From Calliphora vicina (Eukaryota > Arthropoda > Insecta > Diptera > Calliphoridae), in NCBI RefSeq assembly GCF_958450345.1, contig NC_088780.1, forward strand, positions 163,662,726 to 163,726,725: 64,000 nt of DNA, written 5' to 3'. The first letter of the stretch is position 1, and each line of letters begins with the position of its first letter. Shown piece by piece: positions 43,621 to 57,594 of this stretch. The notes below the pieces were generated by a model. It had not been told where the DNA came from, did no database searches, and worked only from the letters and a program-made list of their open reading frames with translations. A program made the position numbers and the translations under genes.

Positions 43621-44970
43621 TTAAATAAAACTTAAATTTTTTAGAACTCGAATTGGGATATATTCTTAAAGAATGTAGTAAGGTTACAGTGGTATTTATT
43701 CGAAATGCGGAATAATTAACCATAATATTGTTACGAATTTGCACTAGCGATTTGAATTTAACGGTCTGTAGCAACTGCCAGCAGCATTCATCGTGTTTAT
43801 AAACATTTCCATCAGTAAAAGCTTATACTTATCCACAATGTTGATAGCATGCGGTTGTTAGCATTGTTTGAAAGTATGGAAAGATCATTGTAGAAGGTTC
43901 ACGAAAGATGGCGAGTGTTTAAACAGTGGCAGAGGTTGAAGTCAAATTTAATAGGTACTTGCTACCAGGAAATAAAAGATTCCGATTTTCCGGCCTCCTC
44001 GATTAGTTAATATTACTCTAGAATTCTCGAAAGATGCTTAATATAGTTTTACATCCTCTCTCGTGAGAAGATCTTTGGGAAAATATGGTAGAATATATTG
44101 TATTCTGTGTACATCTACACAGCGGTTATAAGACTTATCAATGCGCTTGTCCACATCATATGAATGGTTGTCACAAACATATATTTGTTTACTGTAACCA
44201 TATATATGGTTGATACAATCATGTGAATCATAAATTAACCATATTATGGTTACCACAATCATGTAAATGGTTACTGGTTACAGTAACCATGCCCAATTAT
44301 ATTTTTTCTCTGCGTGTAGAGACGATACTATTTATTGATATTCAACTGTATAATTTCATCATAAACACTTTTGAAGTCTTGCGATCACTATGATAAAGAG
44401 TTGTACTAGTTACTCAATCCTGTCTGGAGATGATGCCGCATATTTTTAATAGAATGACTTTTTCGAAGTTCCAAAGACTAGTGAGGACTAAAGCATGATA
44501 TTACTGAATATGACATTATCCTACAAAGCATTGATATCTGATATTGGTATCTTTCATACTGCCCAATTTCCAAGTGTAAATTTATGATTTCGGTTGTGCA
44601 AATAACATAGGTCAGTCTGGCATCAATCAAGGCTCACAAAATTAATATGTTGAATTCAAAATATCTACTGGATTGTATAAATTCCCTAACGTAGCTAGGA
44701 CACCACCGTGTTGAGCTTATATGTAAAATAAAACAGGTCGTGGCGTTCAGCAACTTTCAATTTCCTTAGATTGAGATATCGAACATAATCGATGAATGGA
44801 CATTCATAGAGTCGGCACCACGTTGCTACTAGTAGAATAATCAGAATGCTCTGGCTCTTTTTGCCAGGACCTAGCCTCTTTAACACTCTTTAGCAGAAAC
44901 TTTATAGTATGGCAACGAATTGAAACACATGCCAATCGAAAAAAAAACGATTCAATTTTATGTGGCAATC
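43621..44970. other. No gene seen; possible old LTR and palindrome cluster
   Basis: TGTTACGAATTTGCACTAGC at 43729 resembles the start of an insect LTR, without a partner. 44150-44300 has several ATGGTTnnnACAATCATG / AACCAT inverted words. Confidence 0.3.
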
Positions 44971-44975
44971 AGTGA

Positions 44976-45181
44976 AAAAGTGGTGTAACCTACAATTTTT
45001 GTTGGTTGCTGTTCTGGTGTTACATACATTCCTTTCATTACCAACTAATAAAGTGGATTATTTCACATTTCGGTATTCAAAAGCATGTGGAGCTGAAAAT
45101 CGTGTTTGCACAGAGCATAATATAACAAAGCAATAGAGCAAAAATGGTGTAAGTTAAATAGTTTGGGGTTACACCACTTTT
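44976..45181. mobile_element. Small inverted-repeat element
   Basis: AAAAGTGGTGTAACC (44976-44990) and GGTTACACCACTTTT (45167-45181) are perfect 15-bp inverted repeats 206 bp apart end to end. No coding frame. Target duplication is unclear. Confidence 0.55.
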
Positions 45182-47640
45182 GCGCTGATAGCCTCATATC
45201 TGTTGTTTTCTGTTTAAGTAACAGCAAGTCAGTTCGTAAAAATTAACTATCTCAATATCAAAAATTAGAGTTACTCACACAACAACTATTGCAGAAGAGG
45301 ATGCTGAATCGATGCATCAATTTCTATGGGACTGACCCGCTCTTTATGAGTGCAGGCTCAGATATCTTGTTGGCTAAGATATGATTATCTGGACTGTCTT
45401 AGAGAAGATTATCGTTGTTATTATGGTGGTTAATTTTGTTTCTACGCGGATAATTCAAATAAAGATACATGAATTTCATTCAGGCTATCAAAATAGGCCT
45501 CAAAACCTCCGAGGGTGATCGTTAAATGCAACCTATATTTAGTCGTTTTCACGACAAATGGATCTTCGTTCCCTAATAATGACCCCAGTCTCATTCGGAC
45601 AAGGATTGTCAACACAGTGATATTTGTATTTGTTACAACAATAATCTGTACTTACAACTTTAAAATCAAAACTTCTTTAATATTAAGTATTTTGCAAGGA
45701 TTCCTTTAAATTTATTGCTAGATAATGAATGAATACCCCCAAAGCTCTGCTCGGTTTTGTTTAAATGTATGCATTTATTTGTACTTAATACTCCTCTATA
45801 TTTGTGTAACGAAAAAAATGGAAAAATACCAAAAAAAAGAAACTTTAGCTCTATTATTATGATTATTTATACTCGTCCTCATAGTATTTATTTGTTGTGC
45901 TGCTACTATCTTTGCTATTTTGTTAAGATCTATATTTTATTGACAAGAAAACAAAAGTTGTATTTTTTTGTTTGTACTTTGTTTACCACTGAATAGAAGA
46001 AAAAAAGAAACCTAAATTATGAATTTATTTTTGGTGGCAGTTTGTTTGTTTGCTGGTTTGTCTGACTGTCGTAATAATGATTGTTATTTTCACTAAAATA
46101 GTTATTTGTATTTATGTCTATTTATGAGTGTATGTTTGTATGCTTTAGAACTACTATAAATGTAAATGTAAATATGAATGTGTATTATTAAAGGAAAAAA
46201 AATAAATAAATATAAAAGTTTGCTCTCACTTGATAAACAAGTTTAATAACAATAATAAATAGTTATGACATGTTCCCAAAAACCACACACTCACACATAT
46301 GTGGGTACACACCCACATTTACATTAACAAATATTCAGTCACACACACAAACACTCACATGCTTTTAGTATTTTTCCTAAATTTAACCCTACAAGGATAA
46401 AGCCGAACTAAATGGAAGTGTGTGGCTGTGTGGGTTGTTTTTATAATGGGGTGGTATTTTTACTATTTTAGTTTATTGTTTACAAGTCCTTGTAAAGATT
46501 AAGACTCTTATCAGTTGAAAAATAAAAATAGAAATAAAACACAAACACTTTCTCGCACCATTCGCTTACATTCCAAACTTTAAATTATTAGAAGCCATAA
46601 TAATAATTTTAAGCAGCACTTTAGATTATGGGGGGTAATTTGTTATAGACTTTAGCTTTGGAGATGGCCGAAAAAGGGTCCCCTGTTCAAGGGTTTTCCT
46701 TTGTGTGGTGCAGTACAAAAAAAAAAAGTATAGAAATACAAAACAAAGTTATTTTTCGGTAAAATGTCCTTCAGTATTTAGATGTGTTTTTGAAGTTGTT
46801 TTCTTCTTTTTTTAATTCTCACTATAAAAATCACAACTGTTTAAGATTTACTTATTTATGTCCATTATTAGTTGCTTAGGAATTATTTTTTTAAGCAGAT
46901 TTAATGATGATTAAGGTTGTCATAACTTTTGCTTAAACTTCAAATAAACTGGCTATTATGAATTTTTGAGCAGGAGTGTAAATGTTTATATTAAGGTTTA
47001 AAACTTGAAGGAAGGGATACAGAGAGTAAATCAAAATTCCGAACTGTTTGCAAGATATGAGCCTGAGAAAATTATTACTTTTTTGCAAAAATGATACCGA
47101 GGCCCCAAATCTTTGGGGGCCCATAAATAATAAGTGCATGACTTTGAGCAAAACTGGGAGATAGGGTTCTTTTTTTTGGTCTTTTAATGACTCACAAAAT
47201 TACAACCAGTGTTATAAGTCATTGTAGCAATTTCAAACTGTTTAGCATAATTTTAAAGCTTGAAAATTAAAAAAAAAATCAGTTTTAACACCTGGCAAAT
47301 ATCATTCGTCCATTATTGTTATTGCAAGACCCTGTATAAAATGTAGCACGCACTCGTAAAGTAATGTTTTTACATCACTTGTGGTTTGGCAACACTCTAA
47401 GGACGAAATTAAAACAAAACAACAAAAACTACAATTTAATTGTTTTCATAATAACGCACAGAGCAAAACACATAAGTACAAACAATGAATTAACCTTAAT
47501 TTTTATTTTTTAAATGTATAACACTAAAACAAATAAAAGTAATTTATATAAACATACACATATCGTACATATCCTTAGCTTAGAGTGCAAACCTGCTAAG
47601 TCCTTTTACACAAATTTTACAGAGGACACAAACAACTTTG
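45182..47640. other. No gene seen
   Basis: AT-rich with CA-rich stretches at 46283-46360 and short unsupported frames. Confidence 0.4.
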
Positions 47641-49690
47641 TAAAATCCTTTTGAAATCTATTAATGCAGTTTTATAAATAATTTATTAAAAGTTTAGAAG
47701 AATTTTCATATTAATATTTTTATTCGAATATTATTTTATATGTAAAACCGTTTCCGCATATTTTTTTTTAGGAAATTTTCTGCGAATAATTTTTATTTAG
47801 AAAATTTTATTCGAAAAATTTAAATTTTGAAAAAAAAAAATTTCGAATATTATTTTTATTCAGTAAACTTTATTCTAATATTATTTGGATAAAGTTTTAT
47901 AAAGACATTTTTATTCGTAATTTTCTGCAACGAATAATTTTTCATTTGAATATTTCTATTCGAATAATATTGTATTTTATATGGATAACTGTTTCAAAAT
48001 AATTTTTTTTGTGGAAAATTTTAGACGAATAATATTAATTCAGTAAATTTTAATCGAATAATTTACAAAATTGTATTCGAATAATGTTTTATTAAGAAAT
48101 CTTTACTCTAATAATTTTCTTTTTACACAATTTTATCAGAATAATTATCTATTTAGAAAATGTAATCGGAAACATTATTCATTTTAAAAATTAAATACGA
48201 ATAATTTTCTATTTAAAAAATTTTATTCGAATAATTATAAAGTTTTATAAATAAATTTTTATTCCAATAATTCTTTATAAAGACAAATTTTTCATATCAA
48301 TATTTTTACTCGAATAATATTTTATATGAAAAAGTGTTTCCGAATAATTTTTTGTGTGAAAAATTTTATTCGAATAATGTGTTATAAAGAAATCTTAACT
48401 CGAATAATTATATTTTTAGAAAATTTTATCAAAATAATTATCCATTCAGAAAATTATATCCGAATAATTTTCTTAAACAGTTTTATTCAAATAATTAAAA
48501 TTTAGAAAAAAAAAATTCGAATATTTTTTTTATTCAGAAATCATTATTAGAATAATGTTCTATAAAGAAATTTTTATTCGAATTATTTTCTATATAGAAA
48601 ATTTTATTCGAATAATGTCTTATAAAGAAATCGTTATTCGAATATTTTTTTTTTACATAATTTTATCAAAATAATAAATTTTAGCGGAAACATTTTTCAT
48701 ACAGACAATTATATACGAATAATTTTCTATTTAAATAATTTTAATCGAATAATTTAAATTAAAAAAAATTTTCGAATATTTTTTTAATTCAGAAAAGATT
48801 CTATAAATAATTCTTTATTCGAATAATTTTTTATAAAGAAAAATTTTCATATGAATATTTTTATTCGAATAATAATTTATTTGGAAAATTATTCGAATAA
48901 AAATGTCTTTATAGAACAACATTATTCTAATAACGTTTCCTGAATAAAAAAATATTAGAAACTTTTTTTTTAAATTTAAATAATTCGAATAAAATTTCTT
49001 AAATAGAAAATTATTCGGATAGAAAAAAGAAAATTATTATTCGTTTACGAATAATTTTTTGTGCAGAAAATTTTCTCCGAATAATATTTATTCAGAAAAT
49101 CTCAATCGAATAATTTTCTATATAGAAAATATTATTCGAATAATATCTTATAAAGAAATCTGTTTTCTAATAATTTTCTTTTTTTCTATCCAAATAATTT
49201 TTTATTTAAGAAACTTTATTTGAATTATTTAAATTTAAAAAAAACGTTTCTAATATTTTTTTTATTCAGGAAACGTTATTAGAATAAAGTTCTACTAAAA
49301 CATTTTTATTCGAAGAATTTTCTATCAATAAAGTTTTTAATATCCATATTTTATGTGGAATAATAATCCGAATTATATTTATTCAGAAAATTTTAATTGA
49401 ATAATTTTCTATATAAAAAATATTATTGGAATAATGTCTTATAAAAAAATCTTTACTCGAATAATTTTTTGTTTAAAAATTTTTTTTTTTAATAATTTTA
49501 AATTTAGTAAATGAAATTTTCGAATAATATTTTTATTCAAAAAAATGTTTACAATAAAGTTCTATAAAGTAATTTGTATTTGAATAAATTTCTACACAGA
49601 AAATGTTATCAGAATAATACTCTTTATATGAAATTGTATTCGAATACTCTTCCATATATGAAAATTTAAAAATGTTCAAATATCTCTTTA
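47640..49690. repeat. Irregular array around TATTCGAATA
   Basis: ATTCGAATAAT or close variants recur on average every 30-40 bp for 2 kb, with spacers such as TTTTCTATTTAGAAAATTTT that are themselves partly self-complementary. TTCGAA is a palindrome. No fixed period was seen. Confidence 0.85.
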
Positions 49691-50735
49691 AAATAATTAT
49701 GATTCAAGTTTTTTCGTCAAAATTTAATACTCAATTTCATTTAACTGAGAAAATCATAGACTTAGCACGTTTACATGCCACAATATAACAACGAGAAAAA
49801 TTCTAAAGTTTTGTATTAAATAAAATTGTATTTTTAATTTTACAAAATTTCTTCAATAAACCTGAAATAAGTTTTAAAAATGATTATGAATAAGTCCTTA
49901 AATTTTCATAAAAAGTGGACTTAGCATGTTTGCTCACTAAGCTAATGTTATGTATAATTATATACAAATCAATATGTCTGTATTTATATACAAGTTCATA
50001 CATATGTGCATATTTCGAAAAAAAACGGAAATTAATTGTTGTTATTGTGTGTGAGTGAATAAGTGCTTTTAAAACAACAGCAGGACTCTTTAAAATACTT
50101 GTCCAATTTAAAAGTGTTTAATATTGTTTTGTATATAAAACATTTATATATTTGTTTATTTTTTTTATATATAAATTATACATAATATATGCAATTTACA
50201 ATATATACACTACTTATTTATACACTATACATATATAACACTCACTCACACTCAAATACAAAAAAAAACACAGCATGAAAAAAAAATAATATTATAAACT
50301 ATATTTGAATTGTATAAAGTTTGTTTTTATTTTTATTGCTTTTTATTGTATTGTAGTGTAAGTTCGTTTAGTTGTATTTAGTTGTTATTTTTTTTTTGTT
50401 ATTTAAATTATATAAATAAAGTGTACGAGTATATTTTGCTGCATGTAGATTTCGGGGAGTGAAATAAAAAATAAAATTGTTGTAGAGCAACAGAGCTTTC
50501 AAGGTTTTAAATCCTTATAGATTTAGTTATAAGAAATGTTCTAACAAAACTTGTTAAACATTTCAGTAGTTGTTAAACAAGTATTAATTGTACTAAAAGC
50601 TTTACAAACGTTGGTTTTTTCTAAATATTTAAGTTTTTCCCCATAAAGTACTTTCGAGAACAATATTATGCTTTTCTTGGAAAATATATGGCAAAACTTT
50701 AATTGTACTTGTTCATAAACATACTTTTGTAGAAT
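49691..50735. other. AT-rich, no gene seen
   Basis: Short TATA-type runs near 50150-50240. No frame of interest. Confidence 0.4.
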
Positions 50736-50739
50736 AGTA

Positions 50740-52400
50740 GCTTTTTATAAATCTATTTAGTACCAAAGTCTTTAATACTAAATATTTGTATTTAGTACTA
50801 AATTAACTTTAAACCGAACATATTTATTTATCTTATATAAATCAGTTTAGTATTAAATTTATTTAGAAAGGAATATAGATACTAAATTTATTTAGGAATA
50901 AATTTACTTATGCCTGTAACTTCAACAAATAGATATCTACGGCGTAAAATACCCAGCAGAAAAATTTACCTAAAAGGTTACTTGACATTAATTTCAAATG
51001 AATATTTACGGGTAAAAATTACCTAATATTTTTACTCCATAAGTAACTAAGCCCTGATAGATATCTATTTGTTGAAATTACGGACATTAATACAGTATTT
51101 ATTTAGTATTTAATTTATGAAATACTAAATTTTTTAGTACTAAATTTATATAATACAAATTTATTTAGTACTAAATTATTTATTACTAATTTGTTTGGTA
51201 CTGAACTTATTTAGTACTAATTTTTAATTATTTAGTACTACTACAATTATTTTGTACTAAAATAATTTAGAAAAAATTTTTAGCACTTTTTTTATTAATA
51301 AATTAATTAGTATTCAAATTATTTTGTACTAAAATTTTTTTATACTAATTTTTTTAGTACAAATTATTTTAAATAATTAAAATAATTCTGTACTAAAATT
51401 TTTTAGTACTAATTTTGTAGGCACTGAAATTATTTAATACTAAAATTTTTTAGTACTAATTTTGTTAGCACTGAAATTATTTAGTACTAATTTTTAATAC
51501 TTTATTTATTAGTAAATTATTTACTACTAAAATTAATTAGTACTAAAATTAGTTAGTACTAATTTTTTAGTTACTAGTACTAATTATTTAGTACTAAAAT
51601 TATTTGGTACTAATTTTAGTACTTTTTTTGTTACTAAATTATTTACTATGTACTAAAATTAAATAGTATTCAAAATGAATGAAATTATTTAGCAATAAAA
51701 TAATTTTGTACTAAAATTTTTTAGTACTAAAACTGTTTAGCACTAATTTTTTTAGTCCTAAAATTATTTACTACTCAAAAAAAATTAGTACTAGAATTAG
51801 TTAGTACTATTTTTTTTGGTACTAAAATTATTTAGCATTGAAATAATTTTGTACTAAAATTTTATTGTACCAATTTATTAAGTACTAAAATTATTTAGTA
51901 CTAATTTACATAGCTAAACAATTTTAGTACTAATTTTTTAGTACAAAAATTATTTAGTACCAATTTTTTGCACGTTTTTTGTTACTAAATTATTTACTAC
52001 TAAAATTAATTAGTATTCAAATAATTTAATAATAAAATTAATTAGTACTGAAATTAGTTAGTACTAATTTTTTAGTTACTAAAATTATTTAGCATTTTAT
52101 TACTAATTATTTAGTACTAAAATTATTTGGTACAAATTTTAGTACTTTTTTTGTTACTAAATTATTTACTATGTACTAAAATTAATTAGTATTCAAAATG
52201 AATGAAATTATTTTGCATTAAAATAATTTTGTACTAAAATTTTTAAGGTACTGAAATCATTTTGTAGAAAATTTTAGTACTGAAATTATTTAATACTTTT
52301 AGCACTAAAATTATTTAATACTATTTAGTGTTAAGTACTAAATTTACTTAGTACTAATTTCATTTATTACCAAATTCATTACTTAGCAGTATAAAAGTAC
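50740..52400. repeat. Irregular array around TTTAGTACTAAA
   Basis: Dozens of TTAGTACTAAAATTATTTAG-like words with variable spacing, interrupted by a small inverted-repeat element at 50916-51081. A block of about 130 bp (ACTATGTACTAAAATTAA, CAAAATGAATGAAATTATTT) occurs near 51645-51690 and again near 52168-52212, implying a larger duplication. Confidence 0.85.
50916..51081. mobile_element. 166-bp inverted-repeat element, arms of 24 bp
   Basis: The left arm at 50916-50939 and right arm at 51058-51081 share TTCAACAAATAGATATCTA (one mismatch in 24). It contains TACCCAGCAG near 50954. It sits inside the TAGTACTA field, so it inserted after, or was carried with, the array. Confidence 0.7.
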
Positions 52401-54795
52401 TTTTATAAAGAAACCTTGGTATAAAAGTATTTTTAACGGAATTACATTAGTTTTCATAAAAGTGCTTTATAAAAATTCTTTTTGTAAAAGTATTTTTTTA
52501 TGAAAGTATTTCTTATAACAATACTTCTTTTAGACTTTTATGGAAGTACTTTTCTATACAAAAATGTTTGCAAATGTTTTAATTTTTGTGAAGTAAATTA
52601 ATTAAGAATACATTTCTACAAAGCACGAAACAAACTACAAATTTCTGTGATTTAAGTGATAAGTCCTCTTTTCATAAATCACTTGACTTCTACATTTATA
52701 ACAATTGACACAAAAATTCCAGCAGGAAACTTTATTCTTAATTTTAAATGAATTGTTTCTTTTACTTAAAGAAGATATTAATTTGCTATGTAAATTATGA
52801 TTTTATTTTCCGTTTTCTAAAAATTTGGAATATAATTTTTTAAGTAAATTATGGTTCTAGTTCAAGAACCAACAAAAAATGAGATAAAAAAATTTGTTTA
52901 AAAAATTTAAAACTAATTTAAAAAAAAGCGTAAAATTGTCTTAGGAGAATTAGTTAATTTTAAGTTTTGTTAAAACAAAATAGTACTAAAGTTACAAAAG
53001 GTACATTTTTGTTGGTAAGTTTTAATATTTTAAATTCCTAATTATTCTTTGTAATTTACTGATTTTCGTTTAAAATTATTCTTATCATTAAACTGTAGTT
53101 TTCCAAATAAAATAATACAAAATTTTCAAAAAGTGCCTTACAAAAAAGTACTTTTTCGTTTTATTTTACTGATTTTCGTTAAAAAGTCTTATAATAGTTT
53201 AAAAGTACAAGTACTTTTATGCTTTTTTTAACCAAAATTAATAAATTTTTCGTATTAAGCTTTATATTGAATACATTCTTTAACAGATCTGCTAGGAGTT
53301 TAGAACAGTATTGTTGTTTGTTAACAAAAAAAAAACTCGCTGTATTGTCGTCATCAACATGAATTTTAAGCTTTTAATGTTGTTGTCGTTGTTTTTTATG
53401 TGACTCTGTTTTATTTTATTTAGTTTTTTTTTTTCATACTTTTTGCATAGAATTTTTATTTTTTACATCCTTTTCCGTTTCAAAACCACTGACTGTGAGA
53501 GTGTGTTTATGTTTGTGTGTGTGTATGTATGTGAGAGATTTTAAGTATTTTTATTTTTTTCGTTTTTGGTACTTTTCCTGATTTCAATAGATGATGTGTT
53601 ATGAAGTGAACTCCTGGTTTTTATTTTATTTTTATTTTTTTTTTGTAGTCAAAAACTGTATAAATTTTTATACAAAAAAGTGAGTGTGTGTTTGTTAATA
53701 ATGTTGGTGTATGTGTGTTTTGTGAAATTGCGCGCGCATTCTGCTTGTTTAAGTTGAGGTTGTTGGTAAATTTTTCGGTTTTTTTTAATACAGATTTTCT
53801 AAAATACACATACAAAAACTGTTAATGGCAAATAATATTAAACTATTAATTTGAATTTTTTTTTAGCTTTTCGTACTTTTCTTTTACGTTCCATATTGTG
53901 TGAAAAACAAAAACTTTAAGGTTGAATTAATTTTTTAAAAACGAAATTTCTTTTGGTATATTTTTTTCCTAATTATTTATTTATTAAAGAATTTGTTCAG
54001 ATTTTTTAATACATTTTCTATGGAAAATTATGTTGAACATAAAATGGGGTGTATAATGTAGGTGTGTGTCTCTGAATGTGTAATGAGTTGGGGTAGTTGA
54101 GTGTTCTGGGTGTTTGTTTTTCAATTTGATTTTTATATTAAAAATATTTTCTATATATAGTAGAGTTTTATATTAACAAAAATTGTTTTGTAGAAGGAGT
54201 AAAAAGGAGGGAAGCAAATTTAACCCGTCTCAATTTGTTATTAGATTCAACAAAATAAATTTAATAAATAAATAAATAATTAAATTATTTAATAATGAAA
54301 TTATAATAGTTAACAAATTTAATTCAATTAAATCAAATATTACTGTAACTAATTAAATAAAACCTTAACAAATTATGTATTTCAAATGAAATAAAAAATA
54401 TAAATTAAATTAATTCCTATATTAATTATAAAATACTTAACTGGCTTTGTTTAAAACAAAGACTTACTTTTTGTAAGCATTTGTTACTTTTCATTTTCAA
54501 AAATTTTATGAAAATATACTTAATTCATTGTAAAATACATTAAAGGCAGATTTTTCAGTTCTAAATTGTTTATGGATCTATTTAGCTTTTAAAACCTGGT
54601 TATTTAAGAATTTTATTTGTATAAACCGGTATCAAATAGTCGGGTTTATATATAAAAGACAACACTGTCTGTCATATTGATTTTTTAACACAAATTATTA
54701 CTTTGAAAATATACTTTTATATTTTTATCAAACCTCTTTCTTAAATTATACTAAAAATAATAAATAGCTTTCTTAATATCACTGAACTAAGTAAG
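52401..54795. other. AT-rich, no gene seen
   Basis: A GT-rich microsatellite lies near 53497-53536 (GTGTGTGTGTATGTATGTGA). Scattered AAGTACTTTT words continue. Confidence 0.4.
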
Positions 54796-54799
54796 TATA

Positions 54800-57560
54800 T
54801 GTGTTTCTATGATTTTTAGAAAAAGTACTTTTTTCAAAAAGTACCAAATGTGTACTTTTTATGGTTTAAAAATAAAATATTGTCATTTTAGAAATCAAAA
54901 TTTAAAAAAATACAAAAAAGTTTAACTCAATTATAAAAAAGTACTTAATTCAAACTTAGTTCCTTTGTATTTTTTTTTGTACCAGAACGATTTATAACTG
55001 TTTTTAAGCAATTAGTTTAAAAAAATATATATTTACATAGCTAAAATTTATTTAAATAATGACTAAATTTGATTTAATAAACAAAAAAAAACATTTGATA
55101 CTTTTTTAAAATAGTACCAAAAAAGTAGTTTTCTCAATTTTTTGAACAAAAATTCTTTTTTGGTACAGTTTTAAAAACTGCCAAATTATTCCTTGTCATG
55201 ATTTAATAAAATGTAGTCATATTTAATATCAAATTCAAAAAAAATTATAGCAATTTTAACTCCATTGAAAAAAGTACTTAATTTCAAAAAACTACCTTTA
55301 TAGTTTTTGTTACAAAATTGTAGAAAAATTAGTTGTAGTATTATTTTTGTTAAAATAGTGACAAAATTTAATTTAATAATCAAAATAAAACATTTGGTAC
55401 TTTTTTAAAATAGTACCAAAAAAAACCTTTTCTCAAAAACACATTTTGAAAAAGTACTTTGTTGGTACTATTTTCAATTTAAAAAGTAAAAACATTCCTT
55501 TTCATGATTTAATAAAATTAAACATTTGGTACTTTTTTAATATACTACCAAAAAGTACTTTTATCAATATGTTTTTGAGAAAATGTACTTTTTTTTGGCA
55601 AAATTTTAAAAATAAATAAATAAAAATTTAAATAAATATCAGCAATTTTAACTCAATTTAAAAAAGTTCATAATTTCGAAAAAGTACTTTTTAGTTTTTG
55701 TTACAAAATTGTAGAAAATTTTGTTTTAGTACTATTTTTTGTTTTCTTTTCAAAAAAATACAAAATTTTAAAATTATTTAACATGACTTTGTTAAAAATA
55801 CAAAAATGTATCAATTCGTATCTCATGATTTTTTAAATGTGAAATGTTTAACCAATTGAGAAAAATACTAAACTGAAAAATAGTCCCTTTTAGTTTTGTT
55901 TTAATAATACTTTTTATAGTTTATGATACAAATCAAGAAAAATTCTCTTTAATACTATTAAATTCAATTCGCTTAAAAAGAATAATAATTATCCAATAAA
56001 TTAATCTGGTTTTGAGAAAAAGTACTTTTGGTACTATTTTAAAAAAGTGCCAAAGATTTCCTTTTGCCTATTTAATAAAATATAGTCATATTTAACATCA
56101 AAACTAAATAAATTACGGTAATTTTAAAAATGTTTATCACTTTTAAAAAAGTAATTTTTAGTTTTGTTTTAAAAGTACTTTTTATAGTTTATAGCAGAAA
56201 TCAAAAACAATCTTCTTTAATACTATTTATATTCAATTCGCTTAAAAAATTAAAAAGTTTCCGATAAATTAATCTGGGTTTTTGGTACTATTTCAAAAAG
56301 TACCAAATGTTTCCTTTTGTTGATTTAACATCAAAATTTAATAAATTACAGAAATTTTAAACACATTTAAAAATGGTTTTGGGAAAAAGTACTTTTTGGT
56401 ACTATTTCAAAAAGTACCAAATGTTTCCTTTTGTTGATTTAACATCAAAATTAAATAAATTACAGACATTTTAAACACATCCAAAAAAAGTACTTATTTT
56501 CAAAAAAGTACTTTTTTAGTTTTTGGTAAAAAAATAGTAAGAAAATAAGTTTTAGTACTATTTTTATTGAATTTTATTTAAAAAAAACAAAACTTTACCT
56601 AATATAACATAAATTTGTTAAGAAAAACTATTTTAAAAAATTCCAAATTACTAATGATGATTTGAAGAATTGCAATGAGAAATATTTAATTTAATACATC
56701 AAATTATGTATAGTAATTTCAAAACATTTGAATTTCGCATAAAAAATTTTATAATTTTATAAAGCAATTTTAGACCAATTTAAGAAAATACTTAATTTTA
56801 AAAAAGTACTTTTTCAGATTTTTGTTACAAAATGGAACAAACATTTTTTTAATACAATTTTTATTTCCTTAAACAAATTTTCATAACTTATATGATTTTT
56901 TTCAAAAGTAAATAAATAAACTTAAAAATAGTATCAAAAAGGTACTTTTTTAAATTTTTGTTACAAAATAGTAGGAAAATTAGTTTAAAACAATTGGTTT
57001 AAAAAAATCTAAATTTTACATAATTTAACATAAAAACATAATTTAACTTTTATACCAAAAAGGAACTTTTTTAATTTTTGTTACAAAATATTAGGAAAAT
57101 TATTTTGAAGCAAAAAAAACTAAATTTGTTATATAATTTAACATGATTTTGTTAAAAAACAATTGGGGTATTCAAACGGTCTGCTATTAGATCGTATTGT
57201 CATAATGTCCTAAAATATTATTTTAGTTAAAACAAATTGTTGTTGTGTTGCAAACAAAAAAAGTGTTATGTTATGACAAAACAATAAACATAGTTCAAAA
57301 AGTCTTATTAGTTTAGAACTTTTTTGTTTGAAACACAACAAAAATATGTTTAAACTAAAATAATATTTTAGGACAATATGATCTCCCAAATATATTTAAA
57401 AATAGGACTTTTTTAATTTTTGTTACAAAATAGTATTAAAATTAGTTTAAAGCTATTTTTAATCGATTTGATGATTTTTTTAAGAAGTACTAAATTAAAA
57501 AAAGTACCAAAAAATTATTGTAGAAATTTTATGAAATTTTTTTTTTAACTCAATGTGAAT
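54800..57560. repeat. Irregular array around AAAAAGTACTTTTT
   Basis: AAAAAGTAC, TTTGGTAC and GTACCAAA words recur with spacers such as AACATCAAAATTAAATAAAT. Two nearly identical blocks (TACCAAATGTTTCCTTTTGT) at about 56309 and 56413 show a duplication of about 104 bp. Interrupted by the element at 57189-57384. Confidence 0.8.
57189..57384. mobile_element. Element with inverted arms of about 65-73 bp
   Basis: The left arm 57189-57261 and right arm 57320-57384 share CCTAAAATATTATTTTAGTT and GTTGTGTTnCAAACAAAAAA on opposite strands. The left arm has about 8 extra bases (ATAATGTC). The loop is under 60 bp. ATTGTCATAATGTCCTAA also occurs in the element at 30661-30885. Confidence 0.8.
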
Positions 57561-57594
57561 TTAAATAAATTTAATAAATATTAAGCATAATTAA

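Noticed and set aside
43729..44000. LTR of a gypsy-type element
   Set aside because: Only a TGTTACGAATTTG-like start; no partner LTR, primer-binding site or gag/pol text was found.
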